Shown piece after piece: positions 19,868 to 29,400 of a DNA stretch of 64,000 nt. This stretch comes from Gemmatimonadales bacterium (GTDB taxonomy: Bacteria; Gemmatimonadota; Gemmatimonadetes; Gemmatimonadales; GWC2-71-9). Under the pieces are notes generated by a model. The model did not search any database. It was not told the origin of the DNA and saw only the letters and a list, made by a program, of their open reading frames with translations. The stretch spans positions 151,403 to 215,402 of the forward strand of contig DASYCE010000032.1 of the NCBI GenBank assembly GCA_036500345.1, read 5' to 3'. A program made the translations under genes and the position numbers. Positions within the stretch are counted from its first letter, which is position 1. Each line of letters begins with the position of its first letter.

Positions 19868-22800
19868 GTGGCGCGTCTCGCGCTCTTCGTTGCCGTGGCC
19901 GTCGCGGGGCGGTCGCTCCCGGCGGCGGCCCAGGGCGAAAGCCGCGTCGTGCCGGCCGATAGTGCGGGCTTTCTCAATCGCTCGCTCCTCTCCCAGTACG
20001 TCACCTCGATCCCGACACTGGAACCTCGCCTGCTCCGCGGGCCGCTGTTGCACGATCCGGCGCGGCGCCTGGAGCCGCAGGTCCTCTCGGCCTTCGACTC
20101 GGCGCTGGCGGCCACCGCCGCCCTGGTCACGACCGGCGTGCGACACCAGTCCGTGATGCGCCGGCTCATGATCCGGTCGCTGGCGGTCGACACGGCGGCA
20201 CAGGACACCCATCACGGCCTCTTCGGACTTTCGCCCAACACCGCCGACGTGCTGTTCGACGGCAACTGGGAGGCGCAGCTCAGCTCCACGAAGCAGCGGA
20301 ACCTCTCATGCACCCCGGCGCAGGCGGCGCAGCTGTCGTCGGGATGTTTCGGCGGATTCGGCGCGCCGAAGATCGACAACTCGGTGCAGCTCCGCTCGGC
20401 CGGCGTCTTCGCCCAGCGCTTCCACATCAACATCGATTTCGATTCGAAGCGCGACTACGCCGCAGGGAACATCGTCAGCGGCTACTACCAGGGGCTGGAA
20501 GACGAGAAGCTGCAGCGGGTCAACATCGGAACGGTGCAGTTCATCGCGCCGCCGTCGCGCTTCCTCACCGCCAGCATCCCGTCGAACAACTTCGGCATCA
20601 GCGCGCTGGCGGTATTCGGCCCGGTCTCGGTGCAGGCGATCGCCGCGACGCAGAAGGGGAGCGTCGTGGCCGACAAGCACTACGTGGTGGGAAGTACCAC
20701 CGTCGAACCGCAGGACCGGCTGGTCCGCGACCTCGACTACGAGCAGGGGCGCATTTTCTGGGTGGTCGACCCGCGGACGATCCCCGGCTACCCCGCGGTC
20801 GACATCCTCAACAGCAGTGCGATTTCGCTTCCGACCGATCAGCAGCCGGCGGAGGTCCGCATCTATCGGTACGTGTCGGCCAATCAGGTTGCCGGCGCGA
20901 ACTCCAACTATGACGGCGTCACGGCGACCGGGCTCAATGGGTCGGAACACGTCGGACCGCTGCGCTGGCGCCTGCTCAAGCCGAACGTCGACTACTGGAT
21001 CGACCCGTCGGGCCTCTGGTTCATCCTCAAGACGCGGATCGATCCGAACGACAATCTGGCGGTCAGTTACACGACGAAGGCAGGAACGCAGGTCGGATCG
21101 ATCCCGGTCACGGACAACCCCGCCGCGCGCGACTCGGTCCGGCTGATCTACCTGCCGAACCGCGGCCCGGCGTCACCGATCTTCCCCTACGAGATGCGCC
21201 AGGCATATCGCGTGGCAGGAACATCGCTGGTGCGCAGCTCGCTCACTGCGTCGATTCTCGTCGCCAACTCCGAGCGCCCGGCCAATTCGCCCGGGACATT
21301 TCTCTCGCTCCTTGGCCTGGCGGTCCCCGCTGATCCGGCGGCGCTCGATGTCGACAACCGCCTCTTCCCGAGGGTTCGTGACGCCGGTGCGAGCCAGGTG
21401 ATCCAGGATGCTTTGCTGATCTTTCCGAGTGCACAACCATTCAGCAGTACCGGCCTGAGCACGGCGGAGCGGAACGATTCGCTGTATGCCACCCCGGAGT
21501 ACCTCCTCCTCAGCCAGGGGCCGCCGTCGAAGTTCCAGTTGCATCTGCAATACAACGCGGCGGGCGGCGCGGGGAATTCGATCACCCTTGACGCGGTGCA
21601 GATCACGGAGGGAAGCGAGCACCTGACGGTGAACGGGCAGCCGCTGGTGCGGAACGTCGACTACACCATCGACTACATCACCGGCCGAGTCACCTTCCTG
21701 AACCCGACGGCGCTCTATGGCAACGGGACCGCCGACGTGGAAGCGTCGTTCGAGCAACGCGGTCTCTTTGCGGTTGCTCCGACGAGCATCGGAGGGCTGA
21801 CGGCGACATGGAACCTCGGCCTGCGAAAGTCGATCTCCTTCGCCGGGCTCTACCAGGCCGAAGCGACCGGGTACACTCGTCCCGAAATCGGGTACGAGCC
21901 GAGAGCGTCGCTGCTGCTGGGGATGACCACGGATCTGCAGTGGGACACACCAGCGATCACCCGGTTGTTCAACCATTTCCTCCCGAAAGCGTCGACCGCG
22001 CCGTCGTCGGTCCAGGTCACCGGCGAGCTGGCGATCTCGCGGCCTGATCCCAACCGGTCGGGCGACGCCTATCTCGAGGAGTTCGAGAACAACAACGATA
22101 TCAAGGTCCCGGCGAGCCAGAACTTCTGGCTGATGGGTTCTCTGCCGCAGTCGAATGCGGGAGTGGAATCAACCATTCCGCAGGGATTCGATTCGACCAA
22201 CGCGGTGCAACTGATTCTGCAGAATCTGGTGCCCAGCACCCACGATTCCATCACGCAGCTCACGCCCACCGACATCGATCCGACGGTGGCGCTGACGAAG
22301 TCGAGCACGCCGACGATCGAGCCGGTGCTGTGGACGACACTGCACGCCGACACCGCCGGCGGCATCGTGGATTTCCAGTCACGGTCGCACTGGACCCAGC
22401 CGGCGCGGCCGGGGCAGCCCCGGTTCCGCTCGATGACGACCGCGCTCTCGGCGACGGGGACCGACCTCAGCCGCAACGACTATTTCGAATTCGCGCTGTA
22501 CCAGTCGAGCGACCATCCGATCGACAAGGCGCAGATGAAGATCGTCATCGATCTCGGCCGTGTCAGCGAAGACGAACTCTCTATCGCGCCAACCTCCTTC
22601 CACGTGCTGGGGCCGGGTGACGCGATTCCGAAGGGCTTTGCGGTCGGGGACACCATCTATACCGGCAGGCAGTACATCGGCTCGGGGCGTCTCGATACGG
22701 AGAAGAGCTCGTTCGGCACCTGGAACGCCACAACCGATGACAACGGCATTCTCGCCGACCGCCCCGATTCGCTGCTCGGGCCCAACGGCAGTGTGGTCCA

Positions 22801-25800
22801 CTTTCCGACGCTCTGCGAGGATTCGCTCGGCACGACGATCTCGTTCTTCCCGTGGGGCGATCTCGGTGCGCGATGCTCGCGACACAACGGCGTGGCGGAC
22901 GCCGAGGATCTCGATGGCGACAACGTCCTCGATGCCCAGGGTTCCGCTGACAATGTCTTCCGGTATGTCGTCGACCTGCACGCCGATTCAGTCCGCAGCC
23001 ATGTCATCGTCGACCCGACCTCGGGGGCGAGCGCCTCGTGGACGATCTATCGGGTGCCGCTCCACAACGCCACCGACACGATCGGCTCGCCCGACATTCA
23101 TCTGGTCAAGCAGCTGCGGATGACGTTCGTCGCGCCGGGGACGACCGCCGATGCCGAACTCCCGGTGCGATTTGCGCTGGCGTTGATGCAATTCACCGGC
23201 GCGGCGTGGGCGGCACGCGCCGACCGGCCGATCGCCACATTGTCGGGGCCGACCGCAGGATTTTCCGGTTCGGTCCTGGTGGGGAGCGTCTCGACGCAGG
23301 ACTCGGCGTCGTCGGGGCTGGGGTACACCTCGCCGCCCGGGATCGGCGACGCCGCGGCGACCGTGTCCGTGACGCAGACGCAGGCGGCAGAGCAGATCAA
23401 CGAGACGTCATTGCGGATCCAGGTGGCGTCGCTCGACAGCGGTCAGCGCGCGGAAGCGTATACGCGGCTCGCGAGCGGAACGCGAAACCTCCTCGCCTAT
23501 CGGGAACTTCGCGTCTGGATGCACGGTCACGGTCCCGGCTGGGACAACGGACAGCTGCAGGCGTATGTGAAGGTGGGGAGCGACGCCTACAACTTCTACC
23601 TGTACCGCGCGCCGGCGCACACGACGACGTGGGATCCGGAGATGCTGATCGACTTGCAGCAGTGGCAGGACCTGCGCGATCAGATCGAGAACGCCCGATT
23701 GCGCGGCGCGTTGCCTGACCCGGCGGCAGCGCGCGCGTGCGGTGGCGATTCGACGGCGTACGTCGCCTGCAACGGCAACTACATGGTCCAGGTTCGCGAT
23801 CCGCAGGTCAACCCGCCGAATCTCGCCGCCGTGCAGGAACTGGCGGCAGGGATCTACGATCCGGGCCCGAGCGCCATTCCGATCGCGCAAACCGAACTCT
23901 GGGTCGACGATATCCGTGTCTCGCAGCCGGTGTCGTCCATGGGGGTCGCCGGTGCATTCACCGGCCATGTCAGCGCGTCGGATGTTGCCACCTTCGACGT
24001 GGCCGGCGTGTACGAGAATGGCCAGTTTCACCTGATGGGACAGGATCCGACGTACCAGAACACCTCGTCGCTGACCACCAATGCCACGGTGCATTTCGAC
24101 AAGTTCCTGTCGCCGCGGCTCTGGCTCCGGATTCCGTTCAACATCGCGAGCTCATGGGGATGGGTGGCGCCGCAGCTGATCAGCGGTACCGACGTCAACG
24201 CGACCGGTATCGATGGGCTCCGGCTGCCGCGCAACGATGCGACGACCTGGTCGTTGAGCGTGAGCCATGTGTCGCACGTCGGCGAAGCGAACCTGACTCG
24301 GCTGATGTTCAACCCGATCTCGTTCAACCTCAACGGATCCGGCGCGACGAACATCTCGTCGCTCTCGGATGTCACGTCGTCGTCGTGGAGCGCGACGGTC
24401 GGATACTTCCTGAACAATCCACGCCGCACCTACCGGCTGCACCTCGGAGGGCTGACCAGCGGACTGCCGCGCTGGCTCCGCCAGAGCGCCGCGGGCCAGG
24501 GAGTGACGAACGCCGCGTTCGCGCCATGGCCGACGGCGATCCAGTTGCAGTCGTCGCTGTCGCACACGATGGGCGACATCGCGTCGTTTTCCGTCCCGAT
24601 CCGGACGCTGGCCGATACCATTCTCAAGCCGGTGACGTCGGAACAGTTTCTCTGGCGCAACCTGGCGGGAATGAACTGGGATCCGCTCGGCATCCTGCAT
24701 TTCACCAGCAGCTGGTCAAGCACGCGCGATCTGCGCCAGTACAGCGACTCCACCACCCTTGGCCGCGTGGTGAACGCGTCGCATCAATCGCTGTTCGGAA
24801 CCGACGTCGGTGTTGAGCGCGACCGCACCATGGCCAATACCTTCGGCTTTGCGCCGAGGATTTCGAGCTGGCTCGCGCCGCAGGTGACCGTCGGCACCAA
24901 CTTCATCCTGTCGCGCTCCCTGACGACCCGCAATCCGGTGCAGATCGTCGGCGACACGGCGGGTGCCTACATCCTGCCGCAGACGCTCGACAATTCGCGC
25001 GCCACCGAATTCCGGCTGTCGATGGATCCGAGGATCCTCGCGCAGCGGATCTTTGGTGATTCGGGCGGATTGTCCAAGGCGCTGGTCCGCGTCCGGCCGA
25101 TCGAATTCTCGCGCCGCTCGACGATCAGCTCGACGTACGACCTCGCGACGTTCTCCCCGGACCTGTCGTACCAGCTCGGTCTCGGGTCATTCGATTCGTT
25201 CCTGCACCACCAGGGGCAGGACGCGATTGGCGCGGCGAAGGGGACCACCACGAATGTGACGGCATCGGTCGATCTGCCGTCGGGCTTCTCGGCGCAGCTT
25301 GCCTATTCGGCGAGTACCAACGACCAGTCGCAGCGGCTGAGCACCGGCGCATTTCTCACCACGACCGGCACGACGCAGAGCTGGCCGCAGGGGCGGTTCA
25401 ACTGGTCGCACGTCTTTGCCTCGGGGCCGCTCCTCCAGATGGGGGCAAGTTCGGGGGTGCAGCGTGATCACTCGACGTCGATCTCTCCCTTCACCGACGG
25501 CACGGTCAGCAGCGCGGCCCAGACCAGCAGCCGTGTGACGCCGAGCCTGACCCTCGCGTTCCGGAACAACGTCCAGTTCATCGCCAGCGGCGAGAACGAC
25601 CAGAGCAGCACGGTCTCCGACGGGAACATCACGCAGACGACGTCGTTGATGCTGAACGGCACGCTGTCGTGGAGCACCAGGTTGCCGAGCTTCATCTCCG
25701 CGACCCGGCGCAGCATCACGCTCAACTTCACCGTGAGCCAGAACAACAACAATTCCTGCATCCAGCGGAGCACCGATTCGACCTGTGTCCCGTATTACGA

Positions 25801-25972
25801 CCTGCGGCGGTTCGAATTCCAGTCGGGATTTGCGGCGTCGCTGCAGCACGCGATCCGGACCGGCTTCCAGTTGAGCTACGTGCTGAACAACGTCGTCTCG
25901 CTCGGCCAGCCGACCCAGACCATCACGCTCAATGTATTCTTCAGCGTACCCCTCAACAGTCTGGGGATGTAG
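19868..25972 (+). CDS. sprA: SprA-like giant outer-membrane T9SS translocon protein
   Basis: 2034 residues from the GTG at 19868, chosen because it opens a signal peptide (VARLALFVAVAVAGRSLPAAAQ); a TTG at 19838 is the alternative. The frame is open further upstream but that overlaps divergent lptF. SprA forms the very large outer-membrane barrel through which T9SS cargo passes. Features shared with the family are the extreme length, the block GDAYLEEFENNNDIK near residue 730 (SprA proteins have YLDDFEG here), and the block near 1225 with WDNGQLQAYVKVGSDAYNFY, plus many amphipathic strands through the C-terminus. Calcium-like DxDxDN (DLDGDNVLDAQG) occurs near 1016. It is somewhat shorter than Bacteroidota SprA. 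An M28 enzyme gene begins at the very next base. Confidence 0.83.
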   Translation: MARLALFVAVAVAGRSLPAAAQGESRVVPADSAGFLNRSLLSQYVTSIPTLEPRLLRGPLLHDPARRLEPQVLSAFDSALAATAALVTTGVRHQSVMRRLMIRSLAVDTAAQDTHHGLFGLSPNTADVLFDGNWEAQLSSTKQRNLSCTPAQAAQLSSGCFGGFGAPKIDNSVQLRSAGVFAQRFHINIDFDSKRDYAAGNIVSGYYQGLEDEKLQRVNIGTVQFIAPPSRFLTASIPSNNFGISALAVFGPVSVQAIAATQKGSVVADKHYVVGSTTVEPQDRLVRDLDYEQGRIFWVVDPRTIPGYPAVDILNSSAISLPTDQQPAEVRIYRYVSANQVAGANSNYDGVTATGLNGSEHVGPLRWRLLKPNVDYWIDPSGLWFILKTRIDPNDNLAVSYTTKAGTQVGSIPVTDNPAARDSVRLIYLPNRGPASPIFPYEMRQAYRVAGTSLVRSSLTASILVANSERPANSPGTFLSLLGLAVPADPAALDVDNRLFPRVRDAGASQVIQDALLIFPSAQPFSSTGLSTAERNDSLYATPEYLLLSQGPPSKFQLHLQYNAAGGAGNSITLDAVQITEGSEHLTVNGQPLVRNVDYTIDYITGRVTFLNPTALYGNGTADVEASFEQRGLFAVAPTSIGGLTATWNLGLRKSISFAGLYQAEATGYTRPEIGYEPRASLLLGMTTDLQWDTPAITRLFNHFLPKASTAPSSVQVTGELAISRPDPNRSGDAYLEEFENNNDIKVPASQNFWLMGSLPQSNAGVESTIPQGFDSTNAVQLILQNLVPSTHDSITQLTPTDIDPTVALTKSSTPTIEPVLWTTLHADTAGGIVDFQSRSHWTQPARPGQPRFRSMTTALSATGTDLSRNDYFEFALYQSSDHPIDKAQMKIVIDLGRVSEDELSIAPTSFHVLGPGDAIPKGFAVGDTIYTGRQYIGSGRLDTEKSSFGTWNATTDDNGILADRPDSLLGPNGSVVHFPTLCEDSLGTTISFFPWGDLGARCSRHNGVADAEDLDGDNVLDAQGSADNVFRYVVDLHADSVRSHVIVDPTSGASASWTIYRVPLHNATDTIGSPDIHLVKQLRMTFVAPGTTADAELPVRFALALMQFTGAAWAARADRPIATLSGPTAGFSGSVLVGSVSTQDSASSGLGYTSPPGIGDAAATVSVTQTQAAEQINETSLRIQVASLDSGQRAEAYTRLASGTRNLLAYRELRVWMHGHGPGWDNGQLQAYVKVGSDAYNFYLYRAPAHTTTWDPEMLIDLQQWQDLRDQIENARLRGALPDPAAARACGGDSTAYVACNGNYMVQVRDPQVNPPNLAAVQELAAGIYDPGPSAIPIAQTELWVDDIRVSQPVSSMGVAGAFTGHVSASDVATFDVAGVYENGQFHLMGQDPTYQNTSSLTTNATVHFDKFLSPRLWLRIPFNIASSWGWVAPQLISGTDVNATGIDGLRLPRNDATTWSLSVSHVSHVGEANLTRLMFNPISFNLNGSGATNISSLSDVTSSSWSATVGYFLNNPRRTYRLHLGGLTSGLPRWLRQSAAGQGVTNAAFAPWPTAIQLQSSLSHTMGDIASFSVPIRTLADTILKPVTSEQFLWRNLAGMNWDPLGILHFTSSWSSTRDLRQYSDSTTLGRVVNASHQSLFGTDVGVERDRTMANTFGFAPRISSWLAPQVTVGTNFILSRSLTTRNPVQIVGDTAGAYILPQTLDNSRATEFRLSMDPRILAQRIFGDSGGLSKALVRVRPIEFSRRSTISSTYDLATFSPDLSYQLGLGSFDSFLHHQGQDAIGAAKGTTTNVTASVDLPSGFSAQLAYSASTNDQSQRLSTGAFLTTTGTTQSWPQGRFNWSHVFASGPLLQMGASSGVQRDHSTSISPFTDGTVSSAAQTSSRVTPSLTLAFRNNVQFIASGENDQSSTVSDGNITQTTSLMLNGTLSWSTRLPSFISATRRSITLNFTVSQNNNNSCIQRSTDSTCVPYYDLRRFEFQSGFAASLQHAIRTGFQLSYVLNNVVSLGQPTQTITLNVFFSVPLNSLGM

Positions 25973-26881
25973 ATGCTCGGTCGAATCCGCTGTGTTGCTC
26001 TTGCGACGCTCGCCACCCTCATCGGTTGCGGGGCGGGGAGCCCGCCGGCCAAGGAGTTCAACGGCAAGGCGGCGCTCGAGTACCTGACGACGCAGGTGGC
26101 GTTCGGTCCGCGGATCCCCGGAAAACCGGGCCACGCCGCGATGCTGACGTGGCTCGATTCGATGGCTCGCGTGCGCGCCGAGAGCGTCACCGTGCAGCGG
26201 TGGTGGCATCACACGGCGTCGGGCGATTCGATTCCGCTGGCCAACGTGCTGGCGCAGTTCAATCCGAAGGCGACCCAGCGCGTCCTCTATGTTGCGCACT
26301 GGGATACCCGCCCGCACGCCGACAACGACAAGACCGACAAGAACGGCGTGATGCCCGGCGCGGATGACGGCGGTTCGGGAGTGGCGATCCTCCTCGGAGT
26401 GGCCGATGCGCTCAAGAAGGCGCCGCCGACCGTTGGCGTCGATCTCCTCTTCGTCGATGGCGAAGACTACGGCGATTTTGGTCCGCCGATGGTCGACGTG
26501 CTTCTCGGTGCGGCGTATTACGCCAAGCATCAGCTCGCGCCGTCGCCGATGTTCGCCGTGCTCTGGGACATGGTCGGACACAAGGATCTCAGGATTCCGC
26601 AGGAACAGTTTTCGACCATCGCCGCTCCGGACCTCGTGAGCCGCGTCTGGAAGATCGCCGACCAGATGGGGTACGGTCACATCTTTACCGATGAGAAATA
26701 CGGCGGGATCACCGACGATCACATACCACTGATCGATGCCGGCATTCAGGCGATCGACATCATCGACATCAACTATCCGTACTGGCACACCACGCAGGAT
26801 ACGCCCGACAAGGAGTCGGTCGAGAGTCTCGAGGCGGTGGGCAACGTCGCCGTCGGCGTGATCCGTCGCGCCGGGAAGTGA
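25973..26881 (+). CDS. M28-family lipoprotein: glutaminyl-peptide cyclotransferase or aminopeptidase
   Basis: 302 residues; the ATG begins immediately after the sprA stop codon, so the two are probably co-transcribed. A lipobox LIGC puts the lipidated Cys at residue 19. Zinc and catalytic positions of the M28 fold are all visible: AHWDTRPHAD (His109), GADDGG (Asp131), FVDGED (Glu164/Asp165), WDMVG (Asp199) and YWHTTQDTP (His272). The single-zinc glutaminyl cyclase branch and the aminopeptidase branch share this pattern; the DTRPHAD and YWHTTQDT segments look more like glutaminyl cyclases. In Bacteroidota such cyclases convert the N-terminal Gln of exported proteins to pyroglutamate after signal cleavage, and many T9SS cargoes begin with Gln. 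That makes its position behind sprA suggestive. Confidence 0.85.
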   Translation: MLGRIRCVALATLATLIGCGAGSPPAKEFNGKAALEYLTTQVAFGPRIPGKPGHAAMLTWLDSMARVRAESVTVQRWWHHTASGDSIPLANVLAQFNPKATQRVLYVAHWDTRPHADNDKTDKNGVMPGADDGGSGVAILLGVADALKKAPPTVGVDLLFVDGEDYGDFGPPMVDVLLGAAYYAKHQLAPSPMFAVLWDMVGHKDLRIPQEQFSTIAAPDLVSRVWKIADQMGYGHIFTDEKYGGITDDHIPLIDAGIQAIDIIDINYPYWHTTQDTPDKESVESLEAVGNVAVGVIRRAGK

Positions 26882-26958
26882 CGACGACCGCGCGAACGAG
26901 AACCGCCTTGCGCTGAATCCGCCCTCGCGACGGCCGCGCCCGCGGCATCGTCGAGGGG

Positions 26959-27594
26959 ATGAAAGACCTCTTCGCCGCTCTCTCGCGCCGCGAACGCCGC
27001 GCGATCTCGATCCTCCTCGGGCTTGCGGTTGCCGGCCATCTCCTCCGCGCCTTCGCAGCCGCACCCTCGGCGCCAAGGGTTGCCGCGCAACTCTTCGCAC
27101 CGGGGTCGGATGGCGACCCCATCGCACACCGCGACTCGATCCGGCGGCTCTCGCGGCCGCTGGCCCAGGGAGAGCGGGTCGACGTGGACCACGCCTCGGC
27201 GGAGGAGCTGGCACGGCTTCCAGGAATCGGGCCGGCCCTGGCCAGGCGAATCGTGGCGGATCGCGAGAGCCATGGTGCGTTCGGCGGTGTGTCGGGGCTC
27301 TCCCGGGTTCACGGAATGGGGAAGGCGTTGATCACGAAGCTGATATCGCGCCTCAGCTTTGGGGGCGTCCCGGCCGAAGCTCAAGTGACCAGCGAGACCG
27401 ACTCCGTCGACCTCAACCATGCCACTGTTGCGGATCTGGTGGGTTTGCCGGGGATCGGACCGTCTCGCGCCAGGGCAATAATCGCATTTCGCGACAGCGT
27501 AGGGCCATTTCGCGAGGTGGATGACCTGAAACGTGTACCTGGGATCACTGGAGCCCTGGTCAAGCGGCTGGATGGCCGAGTGGTGGCCCGCTGA
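26959..27594 (+). CDS. ComEA-like protein with two helix-hairpin-helix domains
   Basis: 211 residues with one N-terminal hydrophobic segment (residues ~15-35, ISILLGLAVAGHLLRAFA), then two helix-hairpin-helix units. The first is near 75-120 (VDVDHASAEELARLPGIGPALARRIV), the second near 150-195 (VDLNHATVADLVGLPGIGPSRARAII). Both have the LPGIG hairpin that contacts the DNA backbone non-specifically. ComEA binds incoming DNA in the periplasm during natural transformation, normally together with type IV pili, and here pilB-pilT-pilC follow 60 bp later. Many ComEA proteins have a single such unit; two tandem units are less usual. A membrane-anchored DNA-binding role is likely, but a competence role is inferred from context. 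Confidence 0.75.
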   Translation: MKDLFAALSRRERRAISILLGLAVAGHLLRAFAAAPSAPRVAAQLFAPGSDGDPIAHRDSIRRLSRPLAQGERVDVDHASAEELARLPGIGPALARRIVADRESHGAFGGVSGLSRVHGMGKALITKLISRLSFGGVPAEAQVTSETDSVDLNHATVADLVGLPGIGPSRARAIIAFRDSVGPFREVDDLKRVPGITGALVKRLDGRVVAR

Positions 27595-27654
27595 CCGACA
27601 ACCCGGCGAGCTGACTCGCCAGTCAAGGCATCCCCTTTGCACCCACGGGCCGGG

Positions 27655-29400
27655 ATGACCGCGCCGAATCCGTCTGCCGCCCCTCCCGCCGATCCCCGTC
27701 ACGCCACGGATCGGCTGGGCGAGCTGTTGCTGGCCCAGGGGCTGGTCACCCGCGATCAGCTTGCCGCCGCATTGCAGGAGCATCGTGCGTCGCACCACCG
27801 CCTGGGGCTGATCCTGGTCCGGCAGGGAGCGATTGACGAACTCGAGCTGACGAAGGTCCTCGCCCGCCAGTACCGGATGCCTGCGGTCGACCTGTCGCGT
27901 TTCGAGGTTGATTCGCGGATTCTCCGGCTGATCCCGGCCGACCTCGCCCTCAAGCGAATGGTTCTTCCGCTCAAGCGCGAGGGGCGGACGCTCACGGTCG
28001 CGGTGGCAGACCCCGCCGACCAGGGGCTGCTCGAAGACCTCAAGTTCATCACCCGCTACGACCTCTTCGCGGTCCTCGCCGGCGAGCAGACGCTGCGCGC
28101 GCTCCTCGAGCGCCACTATGAGAGCGGCGACGAGCAGCTGCAGACGATCCTCAAGGAGATGGAAGGAATTGGCGAAGACGTCGAGGTCGTCTCCGACGAA
28201 GATGAAGACGCGGCGGCCGCGGCCCAGCAGCTCGTCGATGATGCACCGGTCGTCAAGCTGATCAACGGGATCCTGACCGACGCCGTCAAGCGCGGCGCCT
28301 CCGACATTCACATCGAGCCGTTCGAGCACGAGATCCGGATCCGCTATCGGGTCGACGGCGCGCTGCAGGAAGTGATGAAGCCGCCGCTCAAGATGAAGGC
28401 GGCGCTGACCTCGCGCATCAAGATTCTGGCGCAGCTCAACATCGCCGAGCGGCGGGTGCCGCAGGACGGGCGGCTCAAGCTGAAGATGGGGACGCGGGTG
28501 ATCGACTTCCGCGTGTCGACGCTGCCGGTCCTGTTCGGCGAGAAGATCGTGCTCCGGATCCTCGACAAGGGGAACCTGACGCTCGATCTCACCAAGTTCG
28601 GCTTCGAGCCGAAGGCCGAAGAGGACCTGATGCGCGCCATTCTCAACCCGTACGGCATGGTGCTGGTCACGGGGCCGACCGGTTCGGGGAAGACCACAAC
28701 GCTCTACTCGGCGCTGCAGCGGATCAACACCGTCGAGACGAACATCATGACCGCCGAAGATCCGGTGGAGTACAACCTGCCGGGGATCAATCAGGCGCCG
28801 ATGCGTCCGGAGATCGGCCTCACCTTCGCGGCGGCGCTGCGTGCATTCCTGCGCCAGGATCCCAACATCATCATGATCGGCGAAGTCCGCGACCTGGAAA
28901 CGGGCGGGATCGCGATCAAGGCGGCGTTTACCGGGCACCTCGTGCTATCGACGCTGCACACCAATGACGCGCCGAGCACCGTGATCCGCATGATCGACAT
29001 GGGGATCGAGGCGTTCAACGTGGCGAGTGCCGTCAACCTTGTGGTGGCGCAGCGTCTGGTCCGCCGGATCTGCACCTCGTGCCGGGCGCCGGCGACGTAC
29101 ACCAACGCCGAACTCAAGTCGCTTTCGGCCGACATCGAATCGCTCCGCGGAATCGCCTTCCAGAAGGGGACCGGCTGCGAGCAGTGCGGCGGGACCGGCT
29201 ATCGCGGCCGCGCCGGCCTGTACGAGGTCATGGCAATGTCGCCGGCGCTTCGCCGCATGGTCCTCACCGGTGCGTCGACGGTGGAGCTGCGCGATCAGGC
29301 GGTCAGCGAGGGGATGCTCACGCTGCGGATGGACGGGATGAAAAAGCTGGAGCGGGGAATCACGACACTCGAAGAAGTCGTCAAGGAGACCGCCGAATGA
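27655..29400 (+). CDS. pilB: Type IV pilus assembly ATPase PilB (GspE family)
   Basis: 581 residues from the ATG at 27655; a TTG six codons upstream is possible. The hexameric cytoplasmic ATPase powers pilus extension. An N-terminal MshEN/T2SSE-N domain (RLGELLLAQGLVTRDQLAAAL, residues ~20-160) is followed by the motor. Walker A GPTGSGKTTT starts at residue 340, the Asp box is TAEDPVEY, Walker B region is IIMIGEVRDLET and the His box STLHTND. A zinc tetracysteine (C473, C476, C508, C511) is the hallmark of PilB/GspE and is absent from PilT. The gene overlaps pilT by 4 bp. The start leaves only 60 bp from the ComEA-like gene, so it may be in the same operon or have its own promoter there. Confidence 0.95.
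   Translation: MTAPNPSAAPPADPRHATDRLGELLLAQGLVTRDQLAAALQEHRASHHRLGLILVRQGAIDELELTKVLARQYRMPAVDLSRFEVDSRILRLIPADLALKRMVLPLKREGRTLTVAVADPADQGLLEDLKFITRYDLFAVLAGEQTLRALLERHYESGDEQLQTILKEMEGIGEDVEVVSDEDEDAAAAAQQLVDDAPVVKLINGILTDAVKRGASDIHIEPFEHEIRIRYRVDGALQEVMKPPLKMKAALTSRIKILAQLNIAERRVPQDGRLKLKMGTRVIDFRVSTLPVLFGEKIVLRILDKGNLTLDLTKFGFEPKAEEDLMRAILNPYGMVLVTGPTGSGKTTTLYSALQRINTVETNIMTAEDPVEYNLPGINQAPMRPEIGLTFAAALRAFLRQDPNIIMIGEVRDLETGGIAIKAAFTGHLVLSTLHTNDAPSTVIRMIDMGIEAFNVASAVNLVVAQRLVRRICTSCRAPATYTNAELKSLSADIESLRGIAFQKGTGCEQCGGTGYRGRAGLYEVMAMSPALRRMVLTGASTVELRDQAVSEGMLTLRMDGMKKLERGITTLEEVVKETAE

Noticed and set aside
25187..27214. A 675-codon minus-strand open frame
   Set aside because: It is antisense to sprA, the M28 gene and the ComEA-like gene. 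It shows no motif, and its Arg/His-rich composition fits a shadow frame.
26773..28938. A 721-codon minus-strand open frame
   Set aside because: It is antisense to pilB and the ComEA-like gene, both of which carry complete family motifs.
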